Shown here in pieces: positions 8,407 to 15,191 of a stretch of DNA of 64,000 nucleotides. Origin of the DNA: JBFWNG01 sp050251195 (GTDB lineage Bacteria; Bdellovibrionota_B; Oligoflexia; Oligoflexales; Oligoflexaceae); the NCBI GenBank assembly GCA_050251195.1, contig JBFWNG010000007.1:62001-126000 (forward strand), written 5' to 3'. The number at the start of each line of letters is the position of its first letter. Position 1 is the first letter of the stretch. The notes beneath the pieces are model-generated. The model saw only the letters and a list, made by a program, of their open reading frames with translations, had not been told where the DNA came from and did not search any database. A program made the translations under genes and the position numbers.

Positions 8407-9516
8407 ATGAACATCTCGACGCTCAAGACTCCCGCTTTCCTCGTTGATCTTCCTCAGCTAAGGACAAACGCTGAAAAAATGCTCGCGAGGGCCAAGCAAC
8501 AGGGCGTGAAGTTTCGTCCCCATGTGAAGACGCACAAGGTCGCTCAACTTGCGCGAATTCAGCATGGAGGATCCGTTGGTCCTATAACTGTTTCCACATT
8601 GGCCGAAGCGCACGTTTTTGCAAAGGCCGGCTTTACAGATATAACCTACGCTGTTCCGATGGCGGAGGCGAAGCTCAATGAAGCTTTTGAATTAACCGCA
8701 CTCGGTGTGCGTCTGAATTTGCTGCTTGATGGTGTGGAAGGTGCTATAGCTGTTGAAAGATTTGCAAAAGTGCAGAACATAAGAGCAAACGTCTTTTTGA
8801 AAGTCGATTGCGGTTATCACCGCGCGGGCGTTGATCCAACCCAAGATTCCAGCGTGCAGCTTGCAAAGTTTTTAGCTGATAGTCCACACATCGATTTTTT
8901 AGGTGTGTTGACTCATGCCGGCCATTCTTACGCAGCAACGTCGGTCCAAGAAATTCGTTCGATTGCCGCTGCAGAACGCGATATTTTGGTTTCCTTTGCT
9001 GATAAAGCGGCCAAAGCAGGTGCAGTGTGCAGAGAAATAAGCGCCGGTTCTACGCCAACATGCAGTCATGCGGAGAATTGGCAAGACGTGACAGAAATTC
9101 GCCCTGGAAATTATATATTCTTCGATAAGTTTCAAGCAGACATCGGATCATGTGCTTTGGACGACTGCTCTGTATCGGTCCTTACGCGGGTAATTAGTCA
9201 CCATCCCGAGCGCAATCAGTTTCTAGTGGATGCGGGCGCATTGGCTTTGTCAAAAGATGCTGGCGCAACTCATCTGGGGCGAGAGGTTGGTTATGGAGCC
9301 GTGATCGGGTACCCCGATTTGTTTGTAGAAAGCCTTTCACAGGAACACGGTATAATACGCGATCGCCGTGGGGATAAGAAGAATGGCCTGAAAGTGGGAA
9401 GTTTATTAAAAATTATTCCTAACCACTCTTGTTTGAGTGCCGCACTGTTCGAAACCTTTCATGTGGTGGAAAACGGCAAATTGATAGATAAGTGGCAGCC
9501 CGCTAGGGGCTGGTAA
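8407..9516 (+). CDS. D-serine dehydratase / D-threonine aldolase family PLP enzyme
   Basis: A 369-residue fold-type III PLP enzyme. The N-terminal alanine-racemase-like barrel carries the family signature FRPHVKTHK with the presumed PLP lysine at about residue 41. The C-terminal barrel ends with IPNHSCLSA, the metal-binding site. D-threonine aldolases generally have His-x-Asp here, while eukaryotic-type D-serine dehydratases have His-x-Cys. This protein has His-x-Cys, which favours dehydration of D-serine to pyruvate and ammonia. The start ATG at 8407 gives the family's normal N-terminus; a longer in-frame extension to 8203 would overlap the divergent exported-protein gene and has no family counterpart. 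The exact substrate is inference. Confidence 0.85.
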   Translation: MNISTLKTPAFLVDLPQLRTNAEKMLARAKQQGVKFRPHVKTHKVAQLARIQHGGSVGPITVSTLAEAHVFAKAGFTDITYAVPMAEAKLNEAFELTALGVRLNLLLDGVEGAIAVERFAKVQNIRANVFLKVDCGYHRAGVDPTQDSSVQLAKFLADSPHIDFLGVLTHAGHSYAATSVQEIRSIAAAERDILVSFADKAAKAGAVCREISAGSTPTCSHAENWQDVTEIRPGNYIFFDKFQADIGSCALDDCSVSVLTRVISHHPERNQFLVDAGALALSKDAGATHLGREVGYGAVIGYPDLFVESLSQEHGIIRDRRGDKKNGLKVGSLLKIIPNHSCLSAALFETFHVVENGKLIDKWQPARGW

Positions 9517-9546
9517 ACTAAAAAATAAAACCTGACCTCAGCCTCC

Positions 9547-9563
9547 TTGGAATAAAAATTGCT
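9547..9563 (+). promoter_or_regulatory. Candidate sigma-54 promoter (small TM protein-pqiA-mce)
   Basis: TTGG at 9547-9550 and TTGCT at 9559-9563 place the invariant GG and GC exactly ten bases apart, as in the sigma-54 consensus TGGCAC-N5-TTGCW. The CAC part of the -24 element is replaced by AAT, so it is the weakest of the three sites here. The predicted transcript would start near 9574, before the ATG at 9598. Confidence 0.5.
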
Positions 9564-9597
9564 TTCTCCATCCGAGAACAGTTTTTGCGAGGTCAAA

Positions 9598-9765
9598 ATG
9601 TCAGCTACAACCCTACCCGATAAGAGAGCCAGTAAAAGTTACCGAGAGCCACCAAGGCGACGCCCTTATCTTTTCATTTTCTTAGGAAGCTTTGTCTTTA
9701 TTGCTGCTTGGATAGCTTGGACCTTTTGGTTCATTCCAGCGCAACCCGCAAATCCAATTCCGTAG
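9598..9765 (+). CDS. Small single-pass membrane protein
   Basis: A 55-residue protein. It begins with a basic, proline-containing cytoplasmic segment (SYREPPRRRP), then one strongly hydrophobic helix (FIFLGSFVFIAAWIAWTFWF), then a short PAQP-containing tail. I chose the ATG at 9598, with GAGGTC upstream; the in-frame upstream start at 9559 would lie inside the candidate promoter. It is followed 10 bases later by the PqiA-like gene and is probably co-transcribed. It may be an accessory subunit of the PqiA/MCE machinery; that is inference from position. Confidence 0.65.
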   Translation: MSATTLPDKRASKSYREPPRRRPYLFIFLGSFVFIAAWIAWTFWFIPAQPANPIP

Positions 9766-9775
9766 GGAGAGCGTG

Positions 9776-10255
9776 ATGGGCGGGTGGTTAGGATCTCAAG
9801 CCGAAAGAACATTTGCGTTTGCTTTGTCGGCGTTGATTCTTTATCTGCCTGCCAACCTTTATCCTTTTATGACAATGAACTTATACGGAAGGAAAACCCA
9901 GTCCACACTTTGGGAAGGCGTCGTCGAACTTTACAAAGAGGGCTCATGGGGCCTTGCATTCATTGTATTAGCGGCTAGTATCGTGGTTCCCCTGTTCAAA
10001 ATTCTAATCCTTTTGACCGCGCCAGCATTGGAAAGGGTAGGTTGGCAATGGGGGACGCTAGCCCGGTTTCTTGACGTCATTGGCAAATGGGCCATGCTCG
10101 ATGTCTTCATCGTCGCTGCTTTGATCGCCATCATTAAACTGCGATCGTGGGCCGACGTAACAGCCGGCACGGGCCTCTTTTTTTTCTGCGGTGTTGTAAT
10201 TTTTACTATTTTTGCATCGTCTGCTTTTGGGAGTCGAATTGATGAGAAAGCTTAA
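9776..10255 (+). CDS. PqiA/YebS-like integral membrane protein, half-size
   Basis: A 159-residue protein with four hydrophobic helices. It matches one PqiA domain: YLPANLYPFMTMNLYG after helix one, then STLWEGVVELYKEGSW, then a helix with VPLFKILILL, and KWAMLDVFIVAALIAIIKL. Classic PqiA/YebS proteins have two such domains of about 200 residues, each led by a CxxC zinc-ribbon. This one has a single domain and no such cysteines. PqiA proteins work with MCE proteins (PqiB/YebT) in lipid movement between inner and outer membrane. AGGGAG sits six bases before the ATG at 9776; GTG at 9773 is an alternative. Its end overlaps the next gene by 14 bases. Confidence 0.85.
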   Translation: MGGWLGSQAERTFAFALSALILYLPANLYPFMTMNLYGRKTQSTLWEGVVELYKEGSWGLAFIVLAASIVVPLFKILILLTAPALERVGWQWGTLARFLDVIGKWAMLDVFIVAALIAIIKLRSWADVTAGTGLFFFCGVVIFTIFASSAFGSRIDEKA

Positions 10256-11024
10256 TTTGCGATTTTCCCCCGTGTGGCTTTTTCCGGTTGGAGTCGCGGT
10301 AATAACAGCCATTCTCTATTTTAATTCTACCCGTAAGAAGGGGATAGAGGTGACCATCTCCTTTGCCCAAGCCGGAAAAATAGAGCCGGAGGTGACACCG
10401 CTTCGCTATAGGGGAGTCGAGGTTGGAACAGTCAGCGCTGTCGAATTATCGCGCGATATTAAGTCGGTCATTGTGAAGGCGCGTTTGGAGCGATTCGCCG
10501 ATCGTCTTGCCGTGTCTGGCACTAAGTTTACTATTGTCACGCCCAAGATTGGCGTGGATGGAGTCAAAGGACTCGATACTCTTGTCAGCGGCGCCTATAT
10601 CGACATCGAACCAGGGGATGGTTTGCCCATGACCCAATTTAGCGGTGCTACCTTCGAAGACTCCTCTATGAACGTCACAATCTATCACCTCAGAACAAGG
10701 CAAGCCCAGTCTGTCGACGTGGGCGATAGTGTCACATTCAGAGGTCTGAAGGTCGGAGAAGTGATCGAAGCAGACGTGTCCGATGATTTCGAATGGGTGG
10801 ATCTTAAAATAGGGATAGATAAAAAATTTGCGAAGCTGGTTCGCGTCAATTCTCACTTTTGGGTCCCGGAGGCGGTAAGCGCCGACATTGGCTTCTTCAG
10901 CGCAAAACTCAAAGTTTCATCTTTCGAGGAAGCCGTGAAGGGCAGCGTAGCATTTTCTACCCCTAAGCCTATGGGTAAGATTGCGGCGCAAGGAAAAACA
11001 TTTGTTTTGTCTGTCAGTCAATAA
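10242..11024 (+). CDS. MCE (MlaD/PqiB-like) protein, two MCE domains
   Basis: A 260-residue inner-membrane-anchored protein. One N-terminal transmembrane helix (WLFPVGVAVITAILYF) is followed by two MCE domains. The first runs from about VTISFAQAG through LRYRGVEVGTVSAVEL to GAYIDIEPG. The second runs from VTIYHL through VTFRGLKVGEVIEADV to HFWVPEA. E. coli PqiB has three MCE domains and YebT seven, so this is a compact version. MCE rings carry phospholipids across the periplasm. The ATG at 10242 overlaps the pqiA-like gene, implying coupled translation. No PqiC-like lipoprotein gene follows. Confidence 0.88.
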   Translation: MRKLNLRFSPVWLFPVGVAVITAILYFNSTRKKGIEVTISFAQAGKIEPEVTPLRYRGVEVGTVSAVELSRDIKSVIVKARLERFADRLAVSGTKFTIVTPKIGVDGVKGLDTLVSGAYIDIEPGDGLPMTQFSGATFEDSSMNVTIYHLRTRQAQSVDVGDSVTFRGLKVGEVIEADVSDDFEWVDLKIGIDKKFAKLVRVNSHFWVPEAVSADIGFFSAKLKVSSFEEAVKGSVAFSTPKPMGKIAAQGKTFVLSVSQ

Positions 11025-11042
11025 TCAGAAACCTAACACAAG

Positions 11043-11058
11043 TGGCATGCTGCTTGCT
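11043..11058 (+). promoter_or_regulatory. Sigma-54 promoter (DUF1328-ferritin operon)
   Basis: TGGCATGCTGCTTGCT at 11043-11058 matches the sigma-54 consensus TGGCAC-N5-TTGCW except for one base. GG and GC are ten bases apart. The predicted start near 11069 lies 47 bases before the ATG at 11116. This is the best sigma-54 match I found between genes. Confidence 0.75.
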
Positions 11059-11115
11059 TAAAGGGATGCGGGCATCGTGAGATGCGATTGACAACATAAA
11101 TGAGAAGGGATTGCT

Positions 11116-11283
11116 ATGTTACATTATTCGCTAGTTTTTTTGGTTCTTGCTTTGGTCGCAGGCGTCTTAGGCTTCACAACGATCGCGGGAGCCTCCATTG
11201 AAATAGCAAAAATTCTGTTTTTCGTATTCTTGATTGCGCTAGCTATATCTGTCATCTTCTCTCGTGGGAGAAGGGCCCTCTGA
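11116..11283 (+). CDS. DUF1328 small membrane protein
   Basis: A 55-residue protein with two hydrophobic helices (YSLVFLVLALVAGVLGF and IAKILFFVFLIALAISVIF) linked by TTIAGASIE, ending in a basic SRGRRAL tail. This is the standard shape and sequence of DUF1328 (YtjA-like) proteins, small inner-membrane proteins often found in stress regulons. Their function is not known. GAGAAGGGA precedes the ATG. The TGA stop overlaps the ATG of the ferritin-like gene (TGATG), so the two are translationally coupled. Confidence 0.88.
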   Translation: MLHYSLVFLVLALVAGVLGFTTIAGASIEIAKILFFVFLIALAISVIFSRGRRAL

Positions 11284-11804
11284 TGAGTCTGCCTCTATCA
11301 ATAAATAGGCCGAGCGGCGGTGACTTAGTTGCCGCCGCAACCTCGCCCCTCTCGAAGCATCGTCAATCCGTCGTGAGCGTGTTGACGGTCGCTTTGGCGA
11401 CGGAATGGATAAGCGCCTTGCGATACAGCCAACACGCGATTGCAGCGGCGGAAGCCAATGCTCCAGGTGTATCCTCATATTTCGCGGAGTGCGCCAAAGA
11501 AGAACAACAGCAAGCAACACTTTTAGCTGACCGGATTAAGCAGTTAGGCGGCAACCCATGCCTAGATCCCGCGCAAGTCCACGAACGCAGCAGATCAATT
11601 TCAACGGGCCAAAAATGCCATGACCTACAATCCATGATCCGCGAGAATCTCTCGGCGGAACAGGTTTCCATGGAGTCGTACCTTGATTCCATGCGCTATA
11701 TCGCTGACAGCGATTTAACGACGACGAATTTACTCCGACACATCTTTCTTCAAACTGAGAAGCACGCCGCAGCAATGGCGGGGCTATCGGTGTCCACTCT
11801 CTAA
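11283..11804 (+). CDS. Ferritin-like (bacterioferritin-type) protein
   Basis: A 173-residue four-helix-bundle protein. Candidate diiron ligands occur in the expected order: Glu in ALATEWISALRYSQHA, the acidic pair in CAKEEQQQATLLAD followed by RIKQLGG, Glu in ENLSAEQVSMESY, and Glu/His in FLQTEKHAAAM. The DRIKQLGGNP turn after helix B is typical of bacterioferritin-related proteins. Family members oxidise and store iron and limit Fenton chemistry. The N-terminal 25 residues are low-complexity and variable. Coupling to DUF1328 and a sigma-54 promoter upstream suggest stress-induced expression. Confidence 0.82.
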   Translation: MSLPLSINRPSGGDLVAAATSPLSKHRQSVVSVLTVALATEWISALRYSQHAIAAAEANAPGVSSYFAECAKEEQQQATLLADRIKQLGGNPCLDPAQVHERSRSISTGQKCHDLQSMIRENLSAEQVSMESYLDSMRYIADSDLTTTNLLRHIFLQTEKHAAAMAGLSVSTL

Positions 11805-12002
11805 TCAATTCCTTGCTCTATTAAACTGTGCTTCCAACGAATGGTTTCTGGTCGTTCGCTGTCGATTCAATTTGATCTCTACTTATTTACTTGTGCAAAA
11901 CACAAAGTATGAAAAAAGATTCAACTCATCTAAGTTTGTCACGAATTTCATACCGCAACCGAAAATGCGTTCTTTAACTAGCTAAAATCATTGCTGCAGC
12001 CA

Positions 12003-12018
12003 TGGCACGCCTCATGCT
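12003..12018 (+). promoter_or_regulatory. Sigma-54 promoter (12076-13287 operon)
   Basis: TGGCACGCCTCATGCT at 12003-12018 has a perfect -24 element TGGCACG and a -12 element ATGCT against consensus TTGCW. GG and GC are ten bases apart. The predicted start near 12029 lies about 47 bases before the ATG at 12076, the same leader length as at the 11043 site. A near-palindrome ACTTGTG-N5-CACAAAGT at 11889-11908 lies about 100 bases upstream, where an activator could bind. Confidence 0.65.
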
Positions 12019-12075
12019 TTAGGGGAAACTGAGCGAGTGGTTCGCTCCTTAACCTCTCAGAAGGAGAATTTTAGA

Positions 12076-12630
12076 ATGAGACTCTTAAACAAGATGGCGA
12101 TCGTGACAAGCCTTTTGGCGGGAACCAGCTATGCAGCGGGCCTAGAAACTGTTCAACAAAAAGTCTACGACCTTATGGACAAGGACATCAGTTCGATCAC
12201 CTTTTCGAAAGGCGACGCTAGCCTCTCAGCTAGCGAAAAGACTTCTCTTCGCTCCGTGGTCAACGCGGTTCGCGACGACGACAACATTGACAAAATAATT
12301 GTCGCAACATGGGCAGATGAGCAATTGCCAACCAATCGAAAAATTGAGCTTTCAAAGTCAGCGAAGGATCTTGCTGAAAAACGCGGAGACAATGTGAAAG
12401 ACGTTCTTAAAGAGCTTGGCGCTTCAGACGTCGAAATTCACAGCATGGCTGAACAACCACTCTGGATCGAGAAAGTTTTTGGTACTGACGATGCTCAAGT
12501 AAAAGATTCATTGGCCGGCAAAAAAGTTGATGACCGCGAACCTAGAAAAATCGCTGAAATCCTGGCTGACAAAGGCGGAGCGTCCAAGGCTGTTGTAATC
12601 GTAAAACGCAAGAATTCTTACGCACATTAA
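12076..12630 (+). CDS. Periplasmic OmpA-like-fold protein
   Basis: A 184-residue protein with a signal peptide (IVTSLLAGTSYAAG). The mature part starts with a helix, then ISSITFSKGDASLSASEKTS, a helix ending in a strand (DKIIVATWADEQ), N-R-K-I-E-L-S and a helix with VKDVLKELGAS. This order of strand-helix-strand-helix with F..G...L...E/D resembles the OmpA-like peptidoglycan-binding fold, but the usual D...LS..RA motif is degenerate. Peptidoglycan binding is therefore uncertain. AAGGAGAA sits about nine bases before the ATG. It is probably transcribed with the lipoprotein gene 30 bases downstream. Confidence 0.7.
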   Translation: MRLLNKMAIVTSLLAGTSYAAGLETVQQKVYDLMDKDISSITFSKGDASLSASEKTSLRSVVNAVRDDDNIDKIIVATWADEQLPTNRKIELSKSAKDLAEKRGDNVKDVLKELGASDVEIHSMAEQPLWIEKVFGTDDAQVKDSLAGKKVDDREPRKIAEILADKGGASKAVVIVKRKNSYAH

Positions 12631-12660
12631 TTAATTAACTTAAGTTTAAAGGAGAGAGAC

Positions 12661-13287
12661 ATGAAATTGAAAGCATTAGTAATCGCCGCTTGTTCTTTAT
12701 CGATGGTTTCCTGCGGTGCAATTGACAAGGCGAAAAAGAGAGCAAAGAAAGCGAAACACAGCAACCCAGCAATGCTCGGTACCTGGGACACAGATTGCCG
12801 CGAAAACTCTGTTCTAGAATTGACCCATGGTCAAAAGGAATATATCTTCGACCTAGAAGGCAAGTTCACGAAGAAAGAGTATCTCTTTGACAACGAAGGT
12901 TGTGAAAACAAAGCGGCTGTTTACGAAGTGGACGGCGACTACAAAGATCTTGGCGAAAACAAAGAGAACCACGAAGTTAAGAACATCGACTTCAAGATCA
13001 CCGAAGCACACTTAACGATTTACTCTGATGCTGCGGTCAAGGCCATGAACGCTGTAAAATTCTGTGGTATCAACACGTGGGAAAAAGGCGAGAAAAAGGA
13101 CCTGTTAGGCCAAGAATGTTCCGGCTACTTGGTTCCCAACAATGGGGACATGGTATACGACGTTTATGACGTGAGTGACGATACCTTGACCTTTGGCGGC
13201 AACTTCTTGTTCCTTTCGGACAAGGACCCAAGCCAGCGCCCAACCAAAACCGACCAGGATTTGGTCTACAACAAAACAAAAGACTAG
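12661..13287 (+). CDS. Lipoprotein of unknown function
   Basis: A 208-residue protein with a lipobox (LSMVSC, Cys-19), then a basic lysine/alanine-rich helix (KAKKRAKKAKHS). A beta-rich domain beginning MLGTWDTDC and containing LTHGQKEYIFDLEG follows. The opening G-x-W followed by repeated beta strands recalls lipocalin-like fitness proteins; this is weak. Four cysteines in the mature domain (TDCREN, EGCENK, KFCGIN, QECSGY) may form two disulfides. AAGGAGAG lies directly upstream of the ATG. It is the second gene of the operon behind the sigma-54 promoter at 12003 and ends at a terminator. Confidence 0.72.
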   Translation: MKLKALVIAACSLSMVSCGAIDKAKKRAKKAKHSNPAMLGTWDTDCRENSVLELTHGQKEYIFDLEGKFTKKEYLFDNEGCENKAAVYEVDGDYKDLGENKENHEVKNIDFKITEAHLTIYSDAAVKAMNAVKFCGINTWEKGEKKDLLGQECSGYLVPNNGDMVYDVYDVSDDTLTFGGNFLFLSDKDPSQRPTKTDQDLVYNKTKD

Positions 13288-13296
13288 CAGTGTTAA

Positions 13297-13324
13297 AAAG
13301 GGGGAAATCTTATGTTCCCCCTTT
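13297..13324 (+). terminator. Terminator of 12076-13287 operon
   Basis: AAAGGGGGAA at 13297-13306 pairs with TTCCCCCTTT at 13315-13324 around an eight-base loop, ten bases past the stop at 13287. The T content of the 3' arm supplies the U-tract. It separates the stress operon from the signalling operon that starts at 13425. Confidence 0.75.
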
Positions 13325-13424
13325 ACTATTGTCTTGATTCTTAACAATTTTAATATATAGTTAAAAACCCTTGAAATTTTAAACGGGTTGTTTGCCAAAT
13401 AACCTAACGAAAACGGGAAATTAT

Positions 13425-14834
13425 ATGACTTTATTTAAAGGACGCATCCTCATTGTGGATGACGATATTACCGTTGGAGCTTATTACGAAAAGGTCCTCA
13501 GCTGCGCTGGTTTCCATAGCACTTTTGTTCAGAGTCTAACGGAATTAGAGGAACAAATAAGGGCTTACTCGTTTGACGTTGCCCTCTTGGACCTGAATCT
13601 GGGTGACGAGGACGGCTTCGACGGGCTCGATTTTATCTTGAAAAACGCTCCATTTACGAAGACTTACGTACTAACGAACCACGGGAGCATCCCGAAAGTT
13701 GTGGAGGCTATGAGGAGAGGGGCGCATGGGTTCTTTGAGAAGGAACAAGACAGCCAGCAGCTTGTCGAAGAGCTGACGTCCGCGGTGGAACCGACGGAAC
13801 AGAAAGAACTCTCCGGGGCGGACCTGAGCGACATCGGTCTCATAGGGCAAAGCCCGGCAATTCAAAAAGTCATTAAGAAAATAGAACGACTCAAGGACGT
13901 GGATTCACTGGTCCTCTTGCTAGGGGAATCCGGAACAGGCAAGGAAGTTTTTGCTCGGGCTATCCACCGACTATCCCGGCGCGCTAATAAGAGGTTCGAC
14001 GCCATCAATTGCGGCGCGATCCCCGAGTCTCTGCTCGAATCGGAGCTTTTCGGCCATAAACGAGGCTCGTTTACGGATGCCAAAACAGATAGGAAAGGGA
14101 TTTTCGAACTCTGCACGGAAGGGACATTGCTTCTCGACGAAATAGGGGACATGCCGCTCTCGTTGCAAACGAAACTCTTGAGAGTGTTGCAGGAGCGAGA
14201 AGTGACTCCAGTCGGATCTTCAACTTCCGTGAAGATCGGAACGCGCGTGATCGCTGCTACCCACCGAAATATTCTGCAAGAAGTCGAAGAGAAGCGCTTT
14301 CGCGAAGACCTTTATTTCAGGCTCTCCATTATCGTGCTTCATATTCCTCCATTGCGCGAGCGTCGAGAGGACATACCGCTTTTGGTGGAACATTTTCTTA
14401 ACATGTATAACCGAAGATTTGACCGAACTGTTCGAATGCTCAACGGCTTTGCTCTAAACCGCATGGTTTCTTATGACTGGCCCGGTAACATTCGCGAACT
14501 GCAAAACTCCATCGAGCGAGCGGTCGTTTTAGCTTCAGGCGACGAGATTGAAATTGATGACGTCTTCTTGCACTTACAAGGCAAGAACCACGGTACAAGT
14601 ATTCTGCAAGGTGAATCGAACATAAATGGTGTCAGCGAAGAGTTACTCAGTCTACCCTTAGGCGATGCAAAGCAACATTTTGAAAAGATCTATTTGGAAC
14701 ACCACCTAGGGAAAAACCGAGGGCAGGTAGCGGCTGTGGCCAAACAGGCGGGCCGATACAGGGCAGACATTTACAGAATGCTGACAAGATATGGTATTGA
14801 TCACGCGCAGTACTTTAACCAACCTATAAACTAA
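13425..14834 (+). CDS. Sigma-54-dependent response regulator (NtrC family)
   Basis: A 469-residue protein in three parts. A receiver domain (residues 7-120) has the DDD acidic pocket near residue 12 and phosphoacceptor Asp-56. An AAA+ sigma-54 activator domain (about 140-385) has Walker A GESGTGKE at 167, ELFGHKRGSFTDAK with the loop at 214-219, Walker B LLLDEIGDM and arginine-finger region FREDLYFRL. A C-terminal Fis-type HTH region starts near residue 425. The GAFTGA loop that touches sigma-54 reads GSFTDA here. It opens a six-gene signalling operon and lies directly downstream of three sigma-54-type promoters, its likely targets. The ATG at 13425 gives the normal receiver N-terminus. Confidence 0.95.
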   Translation: MTLFKGRILIVDDDITVGAYYEKVLSCAGFHSTFVQSLTELEEQIRAYSFDVALLDLNLGDEDGFDGLDFILKNAPFTKTYVLTNHGSIPKVVEAMRRGAHGFFEKEQDSQQLVEELTSAVEPTEQKELSGADLSDIGLIGQSPAIQKVIKKIERLKDVDSLVLLLGESGTGKEVFARAIHRLSRRANKRFDAINCGAIPESLLESELFGHKRGSFTDAKTDRKGIFELCTEGTLLLDEIGDMPLSLQTKLLRVLQEREVTPVGSSTSVKIGTRVIAATHRNILQEVEEKRFREDLYFRLSIIVLHIPPLRERREDIPLLVEHFLNMYNRRFDRTVRMLNGFALNRMVSYDWPGNIRELQNSIERAVVLASGDEIEIDDVFLHLQGKNHGTSILQGESNINGVSEELLSLPLGDAKQHFEKIYLEHHLGKNRGQVAAVAKQAGRYRADIYRMLTRYGIDHAQYFNQPIN

Positions 14835-14852
14835 GGAGGCATGGGAAAGATA

Positions 14853-15191
14853 ATGGATGTTATTCGTTCAACAAAGGAAAACGATCCCATACTCATGTCT
14901 CTGCTCCCTCAGTTTGAGGACCTATTGAGACAGGGTCTTGAAGATCTTCAAGGCGCGATCGACCAAGGAAGGAAAATCGATATCAAAAGAATCTGTCATC
15001 GACTTTCCGGATCCGCTGCCACATATGGGTATGGCTTGCTATCCAAGCGACTTGGAACGTTGGAGGCGTTCGTGGAATCTGGCCCGCCAAAAGCGGAGCT
15101 GGAAATTTACGCTCGAAGTATTCGAAGTCTCTGTGAACGCGTCTTCGCAGGGATATCCGGAAACCAAACTTCACCTCAAAGTTATAACTAA
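14853..15191 (+). CDS. Histidine phosphotransfer (HPt) protein
   Basis: A 112-residue four-helix protein with the HPt signature ICHRLSGSAATYGYGLLS; phosphoacceptor His is residue 49 with the start used here. It would relay phosphate between the hybrid kinases and the sigma-54 response regulator of the same operon. Two starts are possible. The ATG at 14841 lies only one base after AGGAGG, too close to use it. The ATG at 14853 is 13 bases from AGGAGG and near GGGAAAG, so I prefer it. Its stop overlaps the next start by one base (TAATG). Confidence 0.88.
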   Translation: MDVIRSTKENDPILMSLLPQFEDLLRQGLEDLQGAIDQGRKIDIKRICHRLSGSAATYGYGLLSKRLGTLEAFVESGPPKAELEIYARSIRSLCERVFAGISGNQTSPQSYN

